A DNA stretch of 15,458 nucleotides from Clostridia bacterium. Lineage in GTDB: Bacteria; Bacillota; Clostridia; Oscillospirales; CAG-272. The position numbers and the translations under genes were made by a program. The stretch spans positions 1 to 15,458 of the forward strand of contig CAADYN010000067.1 of NCBI GenBank assembly GCA_900753285.1, read 5' to 3'. This document shows, piece by piece, positions 8,055 to 14,181 of this stretch. The notes below the pieces were generated by a model. The model was given only the letters and a program-made list of their open reading frames with translations, was not told where the DNA came from and searched no databases. Numbering within the stretch: the stretch's first letter is position 1; each line of letters opens with the position of its first letter.

Positions 8055-9635
8055 TTATTTTCCGCTGTCACCGTAGTTTGATAAAACTCTCGCTGACGGG
8101 TCGTTTACGTCACATCCTGCCCATTCCTTGTTCGGCATCCAGAATCCGGCTATCATTTCAGCCTGGTCGGGATAATATTTCTCGAACAGTTCTCGATACA
8201 GGAGCGATTCTTTTGTAAACGGAGCGGCGTATGTGTATTTTTTGCTTTTTTCTGTGAATTCTTCGTCGGTATACTGCTTTTCGGCAAAGGCTTTTATGTC
8301 GTCCACCATGGAATGTCCCACGGCGTCACTGAACGCGGCTTTTTCACGCATCAATATGTCTTCGGGAAGATAATCCCCCTCGAACGCGTGCCTGAGCAGA
8401 TACTTTCCCTTGCCCCAGCGGTTTATCTTCATCTCCGGTGTGAGAGCCATGACGTACTCCACAAAGTCGATATCCCCGAACGGCACTCTTGCTTCAAGTG
8501 AGTTTACGGAAATGCATCTGTCCGCACGGAGTACATCGTACATATAAATCTCGCGGATTCTCTTCTCCGCTTCACGCTGGAATTCTTCGGGTGACGGCGC
8601 GAAATCCGTGTATTTGTATCCGAAAAGCTCATCCGATATCTCGCCCGTCAGTATAACGCGCAGGTTCGTGTTTTCGTGGATATACTTGCACACGAGGTAC
8701 ATTCCGACAGACGCGCGAATCGTAGTGATATCGAACGTGCCGAGGATTGAGACTACCGTAGGCAGAGCGGAGAGCACGTCGTCTTCGGTGATTATTACCT
8801 CCGTGTGGTCAGAGCCGATGTAGTCCGCCACCTCTCTCGCGTATTTGAGGTCTATGGCGTCCGTGCTCATTCCTATGGCAAAGGTTTTTATCGGCTTATC
8901 CGACAGTCTTGCCGCAACCGAGCAGACAAGGGATGAATCCAGTCCGCCCGAGAGCAGAAATCCTATGGGAGCGTCCGCGTCAAGCCTTTTTTCGATACCG
9001 CGTATCAGCTTCTCGCGTATGTTTTTCGCCGCATCGTCAAGGCTGTCGCAAATCACGCTCTTCGGCTTTGAGATATCGTTGTAGCAGACGAACTTTCCGT
9101 CCTTGTAATAGCATCCCGGAGGAAAAGGCGTGATCTTATCGCACAGTCCTACGAGGTTCTTAGCCTCACTCGCGAAAAACATCCCGCCTTTATCATCATA
9201 TCCATAGAACAGCGGACGTATTCCTATTGGGTCGCGCGCCGCTATGAATTCTTTAGTTTTACCGTCGTATATGATGCAGGCAAATTCCGCGTCGAGCATT
9301 TTGAACATTTCCGTCCCGTACTCATGGTAAAGCGGGAGAAGAAGTTCGCAGTCGGACTCGCTCCGGAAGGTGTAACCCCTTTCTTCAAGCTCCTTTTTCA
9401 GCTTTCTGAAGCCGTACAGCTCACCGTTGCATACCGCATAATCTCCGTCGAGTGTAAACGGCTGCATTCCGCTCTCGTCAAGTCCCATTATCGAAAGCCT
9501 GTGGAAGCCGAGAGCCCCGCCGTCCACGCCTATCACACGCGACATATCGGGTCCCCGCGATACAGTTTTCTCAAAACCTTCGCTGAATTTATCCTGTGAT
9601 ATTGTTTTGCCGTAAAATCCCATGATGGAACACAT
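8055..9635 (-). CDS. asnB: Asparagine synthetase, glutamine-hydrolysing
   Basis: AsnB makes asparagine from aspartate, ATP and glutamine. With the start at 9635, cysteine is residue 2 (MCSIMGFYG), the processed N-terminal nucleophile of the class II glutaminase domain; supporting motifs are RGPD near residue 28 and NGELYG near 88. The synthetase domain begins around residue 200 and carries the ATP pyrophosphatase loop SGGLDSS at 229-235. At 526 residues it is close to the E. coli AsnB length. The start is fixed by GGAGGG four bases upstream; an in-frame GTG at 9653 would put six residues before the catalytic cysteine and is unlikely. A T-box leader lies directly upstream, matching asparagine control. 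It is the first gene of asnB-gltB-gltD and follows glnN. Confidence 0.95.
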   Translation of the reverse strand: MCSIMGFYGKTISQDKFSEGFEKTVSRGPDMSRVIGVDGGALGFHRLSIMGLDESGMQPFTLDGDYAVCNGELYGFRKLKKELEERGYTFRSESDCELLLPLYHEYGTEMFKMLDAEFACIIYDGKTKEFIAARDPIGIRPLFYGYDDKGGMFFASEAKNLVGLCDKITPFPPGCYYKDGKFVCYNDISKPKSVICDSLDDAAKNIREKLIRGIEKRLDADAPIGFLLSGGLDSSLVCSVAARLSDKPIKTFAIGMSTDAIDLKYAREVADYIGSDHTEVIITEDDVLSALPTVVSILGTFDITTIRASVGMYLVCKYIHENTNLRVILTGEISDELFGYKYTDFAPSPEEFQREAEKRIREIYMYDVLRADRCISVNSLEARVPFGDIDFVEYVMALTPEMKINRWGKGKYLLRHAFEGDYLPEDILMREKAAFSDAVGHSMVDDIKAFAEKQYTDEEFTEKSKKYTYAAPFTKESLLYRELFEKYYPDQAEMIAGFWMPNKEWAGCDVNDPSARVLSNYGDSGK

Positions 9636-9649
9636 ATTTCCCTCCATGC

Positions 9650-9685
9650 GCACAACTCCAATTTAAATTTCAGGACGAGCTGTGC
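9650..9685 (-). other. Hairpin between T-box antiterminator and asnB ribosome binding site
   Basis: On the minus strand GCACAGCTC (9685-9677) pairs perfectly, counting one G-U, with GAGTTGTGC (9658-9650) around an 18-base loop that contains the 3' arm of the antiterminator. It ends a few bases before the asnB GGAGGG. No U tract follows, so it is not a normal intrinsic terminator. It could be an expression-platform element acting on translation initiation, or a competitor that weakens the antiterminator. The role is inference. Confidence 0.5.
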
Positions 9686-9896
9686 TGCCCGCGGTACCAC
9701 CTGCATTATCCACATAGGATCACTCAAACGGCTCTGTCAAGCCTTACAGATTAACGCTCTGTCCACGCCTTGCCTACTGCTATTTTCAGCTCGGGGCTCG
9801 GGAGTGTTATTCGGGCGGGCGTCGGTACACGGTTCTCACTCTCCCGTGCTCACTGTAGCTTCCGTATCCGCCGTACTTCTCTCCGTCTCAGCCGAT
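9660..9896 (-). promoter_or_regulatory. T-box riboswitch leader of asnB, probable tRNA-Asn
   Basis: This leader fills the space between the glnN stop and asnB. The conserved T-box AGGTGGTACCGCGG is at 9702-9689 on the minus strand. It forms the expected antiterminator: CAGG (9703-9700) pairs with CCTG (9674-9671), GCG (9692-9690) pairs with CGT (9677-9675), and the bulge holds UGGU for the tRNA acceptor end. The Stem I base can be drawn (GGCT with AGCC, CGGAG with CTCCCG). An AAC codon at 9808-9806, in the context GAATAACAC on the 3' side of Stem I, is the best specifier candidate and matches asparagine. The 5' arm carries the GAGAAGTA segment expected of the S-turn opposite the specifier. 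No poly-U terminator is seen before asnB. The T-box call is firm; the specifier is an inference supported by the gene downstream. Confidence 0.9.
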
Positions 9897-9902
9897 TTTT
9901 AT

Positions 9903-11996
9903 TTATCTTATTCCGAAAAGCAGCTCGCCGTATGAAGGATAAGGCCACTTTTCACTTGACGCGATAGTTTCCATTTCGTCAGCCGGAATGCGTATCGCTT
10001 TCATGTCGTCTATTATTGTTGATTTGTAGAATTCCGCAAGCTCTGCTCCGTCGGTTATGGATTTTGCGGAGATGAGATCCTGCTCGGTTTTCTTTACCGC
10101 TCTGTTGCAGGCTCCGATAAGTGCGCAGAGATTCTTTATGTTTTCTTTCTCGTATGTGCAGTCTGCATCCGGGTCAAACGAAGTCTTTGCAGCAGCGTCA
10201 CGTGCGAGAGTTGCCGAATATTCGCTCATTGCGGGAAGGATATCTTTTCTTGCCATATCGAGCATGGTGAGCGCTTCAATGTTGATTATCTTGCAGTAAT
10301 TTTCAAGGAGAACCTCATGTCTTGCCACAAGCTCCGTCTTGCTGTAAACATTATGACTTGTGAACAGAGTAACATTCTTTTCGTCAAGCATATGTGCAAG
10401 CGCGTCGGGAGTGGTCTTGAAGTTGTAAAGTCCTCTCTTTTCGGCTTCCTTAACCCATGCTTCGTCGTAGCCGTCGCCGTTGAATATGATTCTCTTGTGC
10501 TCCTTGATGGTATTCTTGATGAGGTCGTGGAGCGCTGTCTCGAAGTCCTCGGCATTTTCAAGAACGTCTGCAAACTGCTTCAGCTCTTCCGCAACGGTTG
10601 TGTTGAGAACTGTATTTACGCATGAGATTGAAGCGGCGGAACCGAGCATACGGAACTCGAACTTGTTTCCTGTGAACGCGAACGGGCTTGTTCTGTTTCT
10701 GTCCGTTGTGTCTCTCGGGAACTTCGGGAGGGTATGAACGCCGATACGCATGAGCTCCTTCTGCTTGGAGTCGTACTTTTCGTCCTTTTCGATTGCTTCA
10801 AGAATCTCGGAAAGGTCTGTGCCGAGGAACATTGAAACTATAGCCGGCGGTGCTTCGTTAGCTCCGAGTCTGTGGTCGTTTCCTGCGGAGGCTACAGAAA
10901 TACGGAGAAGATCCTGATATTCGTCGACAGCTTTGATTACTGCGCAGAGGAAGAGGAGGAACTGTGCGTTTTCGTAAGGAGTTTCGCCGGGTTCAAGAAG
11001 ATTTGCGCCTGTGTTCGTAGATATCGACCAGTTGTTGTGCTTGCCGCTTCCGTTGACGCCCGCAAAAGGCTTCTCGTGGAGCAGGCATACCATACCGTGA
11101 CGCTTAGCAACCTTCTGCATCATTTCCATAGTGAGCTGGTTGTGGTCGGCTGCTATATTTGTAGTGGAGAATATCGGCGCCATTTCGTGCTGTGCGGGAG
11201 CGACTTCGTTATGTTCCGTTTTCGCGAGTACGCCGAGTTTCCAAAGCTCTTCGTTCAGCTCCTTCATGAATGCGGCAACGCGGGGCTTGATTGCGCCGAA
11301 GTAGTGGTCGTCAAGCTCCTGTCCCTTGGGTGCTCTTGCCCCGAATAGTGTTCTTCCGGTGTAGATGAGGTCCTTGCGCTTGTCGTACATTTCTTTGTCA
11401 ACAAGGAAGTATTCCTGCTCAGGACCTACGGTTGTTTTTACAGATGTAACGTCCTCGTTACCGAACAGCTTCAGTACGCGAAGTGCCTGACGGTTTATCT
11501 CTTCCATTGAACGTAGCAGTGCGGTCTTCTGGTCGAGAGCTTCTCCGCCGTATGAGCAGAACACTGTCGGGATGTAGAGCACGCCGTCCTTGATGAAAGC
11601 GTATGATGTAGCATCCCATGCGGTGTAGCCTCTTGCCTCAAATGTAGCGCGAAGTCCGCCCGATGGGAATGAGGATGCATCAGGTTCGCCGCGCATAAGC
11701 TCTTTGCCGGAAAACTCCATTATGACCTTTCCGTTCGGCTTCGGAGAAATAAAGCTGTCGTGCTTCTCGGCGGTAACTCCCGTCATAGGCTGGAACCAAT
11801 GCGTGTAATGTGTAGCTCCCTTTTCGATAGCCCAGTCCTTCATTGCGTTTGCCACAACTGTCGCAACTTCCGTATCAAGATGTTTTCCGTTTTTAATGGT
11901 TTTCTGCAATGCCTTGTATGTTTCCTTCGGAAGTCTCGCTTCCATTACGGTATCATCGAAAACCATTGATGAAAAAAGTTCGGTTAAAGCACTCAT
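9903..11996 (-). CDS. glnN: Glutamine synthetase type III
   Basis: This enzyme makes glutamine from glutamate, ammonium and ATP. It is the large GSIII form: 697 residues, compared with about 440-470 for GSI. It carries GSIII-type sequence throughout, including FPSGGLRATFEARGYTAWD, the metal/glutamate motif GPEQEYFLVD at 191-200, HNEVAPAQHE, and the loop GVNGSGKHNN at 313-322. The ATG is preceded by GGAGGAATTAAG. Upstream are a consensus promoter (12154-12182) and a long leader with an intrinsic terminator and an ANTAR-type hairpin, so expression is probably set by antitermination under nitrogen limitation. No terminator is evident after the gene before the asnB T-box, so read-through into asnB-gltBD is likely. 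GSIII is common in Bacteroidota, cyanobacteria and gut Clostridia. Confidence 0.96.
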   Translation of the reverse strand: MSALTELFSSMVFDDTVMEARLPKETYKALQKTIKNGKHLDTEVATVVANAMKDWAIEKGATHYTHWFQPMTGVTAEKHDSFISPKPNGKVIMEFSGKELMRGEPDASSFPSGGLRATFEARGYTAWDATSYAFIKDGVLYIPTVFCSYGGEALDQKTALLRSMEEINRQALRVLKLFGNEDVTSVKTTVGPEQEYFLVDKEMYDKRKDLIYTGRTLFGARAPKGQELDDHYFGAIKPRVAAFMKELNEELWKLGVLAKTEHNEVAPAQHEMAPIFSTTNIAADHNQLTMEMMQKVAKRHGMVCLLHEKPFAGVNGSGKHNNWSISTNTGANLLEPGETPYENAQFLLFLCAVIKAVDEYQDLLRISVASAGNDHRLGANEAPPAIVSMFLGTDLSEILEAIEKDEKYDSKQKELMRIGVHTLPKFPRDTTDRNRTSPFAFTGNKFEFRMLGSAASISCVNTVLNTTVAEELKQFADVLENAEDFETALHDLIKNTIKEHKRIIFNGDGYDEAWVKEAEKRGLYNFKTTPDALAHMLDEKNVTLFTSHNVYSKTELVARHEVLLENYCKIINIEALTMLDMARKDILPAMSEYSATLARDAAAKTSFDPDADCTYEKENIKNLCALIGACNRAVKKTEQDLISAKSITDGAELAEFYKSTIIDDMKAIRIPADEMETIASSEKWPYPSYGELLFGIR

Positions 11997-12016
11997 CTTA
12001 ATTCCTCCAAGTTAAT

Positions 12017-12076
12017 AAAAAAAACGGCAGTGGGTCGGAGAGCGGAGAAAAGTTCCGTTATCCATCCGACGCCATT
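12017..12076 (-). terminator. Attenuator (intrinsic terminator) in the glnN leader
   Basis: On the minus strand AATGGC (12076-12071) and GTCGGA (12070-12065) pair with TCCGAC (12039-12034) and GCCGTT (12028-12023), with an inner CGGA/TCCG stem (12057-12054 with 12046-12043). Eight T residues follow (12024-12017). It lies between the promoter and the glnN ribosome binding site, so it can stop glnN transcription before the gene. Its 5' arm is shared with the ANTAR-type hairpin at 12067-12080, making the two structures mutually exclusive. Confidence 0.82.
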
Positions 12077-12106
12077 GTCGCATTTAATCATATTTATTCA
12101 GTCAAA
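12067..12106 (-). promoter_or_regulatory. Probable ANTAR antiterminator two-hairpin site in the glnN leader
   Basis: ANTAR proteins bind two small hairpins with six-base loops having A at loop position 1 and G at position 4, the second overlapping a terminator. Here the second hairpin is CGAC-AATGGC-GTCG (12080-12067, minus strand), with A1 and G4, and it takes up the terminator's 5' arm. A candidate first hairpin is TTTG-ACTGAA-TAAA (12106-12093), also A1 and G4, 12 bases upstream, but its stem is weak (three A-U and one G-U). An ANTAR protein gene is close by on the other strand. The second hairpin is convincing; the first is less certain. Confidence 0.7.
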
Positions 12107-12140
12107 GCGGTAATTTCCTATCTCATCGAGGTCTTACGCT
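12106..12140 (-). other. Upstream stem-loop in the glnN leader
   Basis: On the minus strand AGCGTAA (12140-12134) can pair with TTACCGCT (12113-12106) with one bulged base, closing a loop of about 20 bases. It lies at the start of the predicted transcript, just before the candidate ANTAR hairpins. It may protect or position the leader; its function is not known. Confidence 0.4.
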
Positions 12141-12153
12141 TATCATGTGCATA

Positions 12154-12182
12154 ATTATAGCACTCGCGTGAATTTTTGTCAA
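12154..12182 (-). promoter_or_regulatory. Sigma-A promoter of glnN
   Basis: Minus strand: TTGACA (12182-12177), 17-base spacer, TATAAT (12159-12154), with TG just upstream of the -10 box. Both boxes match consensus exactly. The predicted start near 12146 gives a leader of about 150 bases. A promoter this strong fits control by attenuation rather than by an activator. Confidence 0.92.
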
Positions 12183-12213
12183 GGCGGAAAAATAAAAAAA
12201 CTGCTCAAATACC

Positions 12214-12242
12214 TTGACAATTTTCTGCTCCGAAAGTATAAT
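12214..12242 (+). promoter_or_regulatory. Sigma-A promoter of the GSI-ANTAR operon
   Basis: TTGACA (12214-12219), 17-base spacer, TATAAT (12237-12242), a perfect consensus promoter. The predicted start near 12249 leaves a leader of about 57 bases with no terminator. It is back-to-back with the glnN promoter; the two -35 boxes are separated by 31 A-rich bases (12183-12213). Confidence 0.9.
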
Positions 12243-12244
12243 AT

Positions 12245-12264
12245 TTTTGAGATTTTGCTCAAAA
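12245..12264 (+). repeat. Inverted repeat at the GSI transcription start
   Basis: TTTTGAG (12245-12251) and CTCAAAA (12258-12264) form a perfect 7-bp inverted repeat around ATTTTG. A further copy of TGCTCAAA is upstream of the -35 box (12202-12209, matching 12256-12263). The position over the start site suits a repressor operator; as RNA it would be a hairpin with a six-base loop that lacks the ANTAR G4. No known operator consensus is recognised. Confidence 0.45.
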
Positions 12265-12306
12265 CGTGCAGAATTTTCGATTATTTTGATGTTTCGGAGA
12301 AATACC

Positions 12307-13518
12307 ATGACATATACCGTAGAAGAAGTTTTTGATTATATCGAGCAGGAGGATGTGAGCTTCATCCGTCTCGCGTTCTGTGACATCCACGGAAAGCAGA
12401 AGAACGTTTCCATCATGCCGAATGAACTGCGCCGTGCGTTTGAATACGGTATATCGTTTGACGCCACCGCCATCGATGGATTTTCATACGACAGCGACGG
12501 CAAATCGGATCTTCTCCTCTTCCCCATCCCGTCTACGCTCACCGTGCTTCCGTGGAGACCGTCTCACGGCAAGGTGGTAAGGATGTTCTGCGACATAAGA
12601 TACCCCGACGGCAGGATTTTTGAGAAAAACTCGCGCGCTTTCCTCGAAAAAGCAGTGGCGGACGCCGACAAAATGGGAATCCGTGTAAAGTTCGGCTCGG
12701 AATACGAATTCTACCTTTTCAAAACCGACGAGAACGGAGAGCCTACCAAGATACCGTTCGACAATGCGGGGTACATGGATGTAGCTCCCGACGACAAAGG
12801 TGAAAACGTGCGCCGCGAGATATGCCTGACGCTTGTGGACATGGACATTCAGCCGGAGTGCTCGCACCATGAGGAAGGTCCGGGACAGAACGAAATCGAC
12901 TTCCGCTACAGTGATGCTATGACCGCCGCCGACAACGCCATGAATTTTATAACTGTCGTTAAAGCTACCGCAACTCACAACGGACTCTGCGCGGATTTTT
13001 CCCCGAAGCCTATCGAAAACAAACCCGGCAACGGACTGCACATCAATATTTCCCTCTCCTCCGACAACGGAATTGACTACAGCCGCAGCTTTATGGCGGG
13101 AATCATGGCGCACATCCGTGAAATGAGCATTATTTTAAATCCCACAAAAGAGTCGTACAACAGGCTCGGCAAGCTGAAAGCACCGAAATACATCACGTGG
13201 TCCGAGGAAAACCGCTCACAGCTCATAAGAATCCCGGCGGCAAGCGGAGAGTTTAAGAGGTTTGAGCTTCGTTCACCAGATCCTACCGCAAATCCCTACC
13301 TCGCCTACGCCGTACTAATCTACGCGGGTCTTGACGGAATAAAGAATCAGCAGGAGTTACCCGACAAAACCGACATTGACATATACTCCGCGAGCGAGGA
13401 CGAACTCTCGAGACTGAAAAAGCTGCCGGAGAGCTACAGAGAAGCCGCAGAAGCCGCAGTTTCGGGGAAATTTCTTAAATCAATACTCCCGTTTGACATA
13501 CGCGCACTGCTTTCTTGA
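12307..13518 (+). CDS. glnA: Glutamine synthetase type I, short C-terminus
   Basis: This is a GSI-family protein that should make glutamine from glutamate, ammonium and ATP. It has an N-terminal beta-grasp region (FIRLAFCDIHGKQK) and the catalytic motifs GSEYEFYLF (130-138), GPGQNEID (191-198), GNGLHINIS (241-249), an N-R-S substrate/ATP region around R303, and KRFELRSPDP with R318 and R322. I start at ATG 12307 (CGGAGAA seven bases upstream, 403 residues); a longer frame from TTG 12214 would begin in the -35 box and is rejected. About 30 residues of the usual GSI C-terminal tail after ANPYLAYAVL are missing. It is followed after 12 bases by the ANTAR gene. It may be catalytic, regulatory or both. 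Confidence 0.92.
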   Translation: MTYTVEEVFDYIEQEDVSFIRLAFCDIHGKQKNVSIMPNELRRAFEYGISFDATAIDGFSYDSDGKSDLLLFPIPSTLTVLPWRPSHGKVVRMFCDIRYPDGRIFEKNSRAFLEKAVADADKMGIRVKFGSEYEFYLFKTDENGEPTKIPFDNAGYMDVAPDDKGENVRREICLTLVDMDIQPECSHHEEGPGQNEIDFRYSDAMTAADNAMNFITVVKATATHNGLCADFSPKPIENKPGNGLHINISLSSDNGIDYSRSFMAGIMAHIREMSIILNPTKESYNRLGKLKAPKYITWSEENRSQLIRIPAASGEFKRFELRSPDPTANPYLAYAVLIYAGLDGIKNQQELPDKTDIDIYSASEDELSRLKKLPESYREAAEAAVSGKFLKSILPFDIRALLS

Positions 13519-13530
13519 CGGAGGACGAAT

Positions 13531-14121
13531 ATGCTTGAAGAAAGACCGCAGCACCGCGTACTAATCGTGTCCGACGCCGACAAAATAGCGGACTACATAA
13601 CGGAGCTTCTCCCGCCGCGCGAGTTTTCCCCGATACTGCGTGCCGGGAGTGCAGGCGACGCGAAGAGAATGCTTTTGTCAGCCGAGTACGACATTGTGAT
13701 AATAAATTCCCCCCTCCCCGACGAATTCGGCACGTCCCTCGCCACGGATATTTCCGAGGATTCGACAAAAACCGCCGTGATGCTCCTTGTGAAAAGCGAC
13801 AGCTACGACGCTGCCCTCTACAAGGTAGAGAAAAGCGGAGTTTTAACTTTGCCGAAGCCAAACTCAAAGCAGGCAATATATTCGGCAGTAAGGCTTCTCG
13901 CGGCGATGAGTGTGAAGCTCGGTCAGCTCGAGAAGAAAAACCGCACCTTGCAGGAAAAAATGGCTGACATACGCACCGTGAACCGCGCAAAATGGCTGCT
14001 CATCGAGAACCTCGGAATGACAGAAAAGGACGCGCACTACTACATCGAAAAGCAGGCTATGGATACAAGAATGTCGCGGCGTGAGGTAGCGGTCGGAATA
14101 ATCCGTACATACGACAAATAA
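13531..14121 (+). CDS. ANTAR-domain antiterminator with degenerate receiver domain
   Basis: This 196-residue protein has the layout of NasT/EutV-type regulators: a receiver-like domain (about 8-125), a coiled-coil linker (about 128-150), and a C-terminal ANTAR RNA-binding domain (about 150-194) with AKWLL (153-157), conserved A168, and QAMD (175-178). ANTAR proteins prevent transcription termination by binding paired leader hairpins. The receiver is atypical: the phosphoacceptor aspartate is N59 (IINSPLPDEFG) and the switch Thr/Ser position is Val/Lys, though the K109-P110 pair remains. Phosphorylation therefore looks unlikely. The start has GGAGG upstream. It is co-transcribed with GSI, and its probable target is the glnN leader. 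From memory, a glnA-linked ANTAR regulator of GS and GOGAT was reported in a solventogenic Clostridium. Confidence 0.92.
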   Translation: MLEERPQHRVLIVSDADKIADYITELLPPREFSPILRAGSAGDAKRMLLSAEYDIVIINSPLPDEFGTSLATDISEDSTKTAVMLLVKSDSYDAALYKVEKSGVLTLPKPNSKQAIYSAVRLLAAMSVKLGQLEKKNRTLQEKMADIRTVNRAKWLLIENLGMTEKDAHYYIEKQAMDTRMSRREVAVGIIRTYDK

Positions 14122-14161
14122 AACACCATTCAAACGATACTCCGTAAAAATGGTGTTTTTT
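14120..14161. terminator. Bidirectional intrinsic terminator
   Basis: AAAACACCATT (14120-14130) pairs with AATGGTGTTTT (14149-14159) around an 18-base loop, with T runs following on both strands. It starts at the stop codon of the ANTAR gene and faces the convergent PII-like gene, so it can serve both operons. Confidence 0.88.
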
Positions 14162-14181
14162 GTTGTATTAAGACGGCTTCC

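Noticed and set aside
8036..8071. GltB start at GTG 8071, overlapping asnB
   Set aside because: It lacks a ribosome binding site and gives a longer propeptide than usual; ATG 8035 with GGTGG is better. Not fully excluded.
9820..9835. Alternative Asn specifier AAC in GAGAACCGTG of Stem I
   Set aside because: It falls in the distal part of Stem I rather than opposite the GAGAAGTA segment; AAC at 9808-9806 is better placed.
12183..12213. GlnR/TnrA-type site (TGTNA-N7-TNACA) between the divergent promoters
   Set aside because: TGTCA is present as the complement of the -35 box but no matching TNACA follows at the right spacing.
12245..12264. ANTAR hairpin in the GSI leader
   Set aside because: The loop ATTTTG has A1 but not G4, there is no second hairpin and no downstream terminator.
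12214..12306. N-terminal extension of GSI from a TTG at 12214
   Set aside because: The codons lie over the -35 and -10 boxes of a perfect promoter and would not be in the mRNA; the ATG at 12307 has a proper ribosome binding site and matches GSI N-termini.
12484..13113. 209-codon open frame antisense to glnA
   Set aside because: It is a shadow of a strongly coding GSI gene; no ribosome binding site, promoter or recognisable protein.
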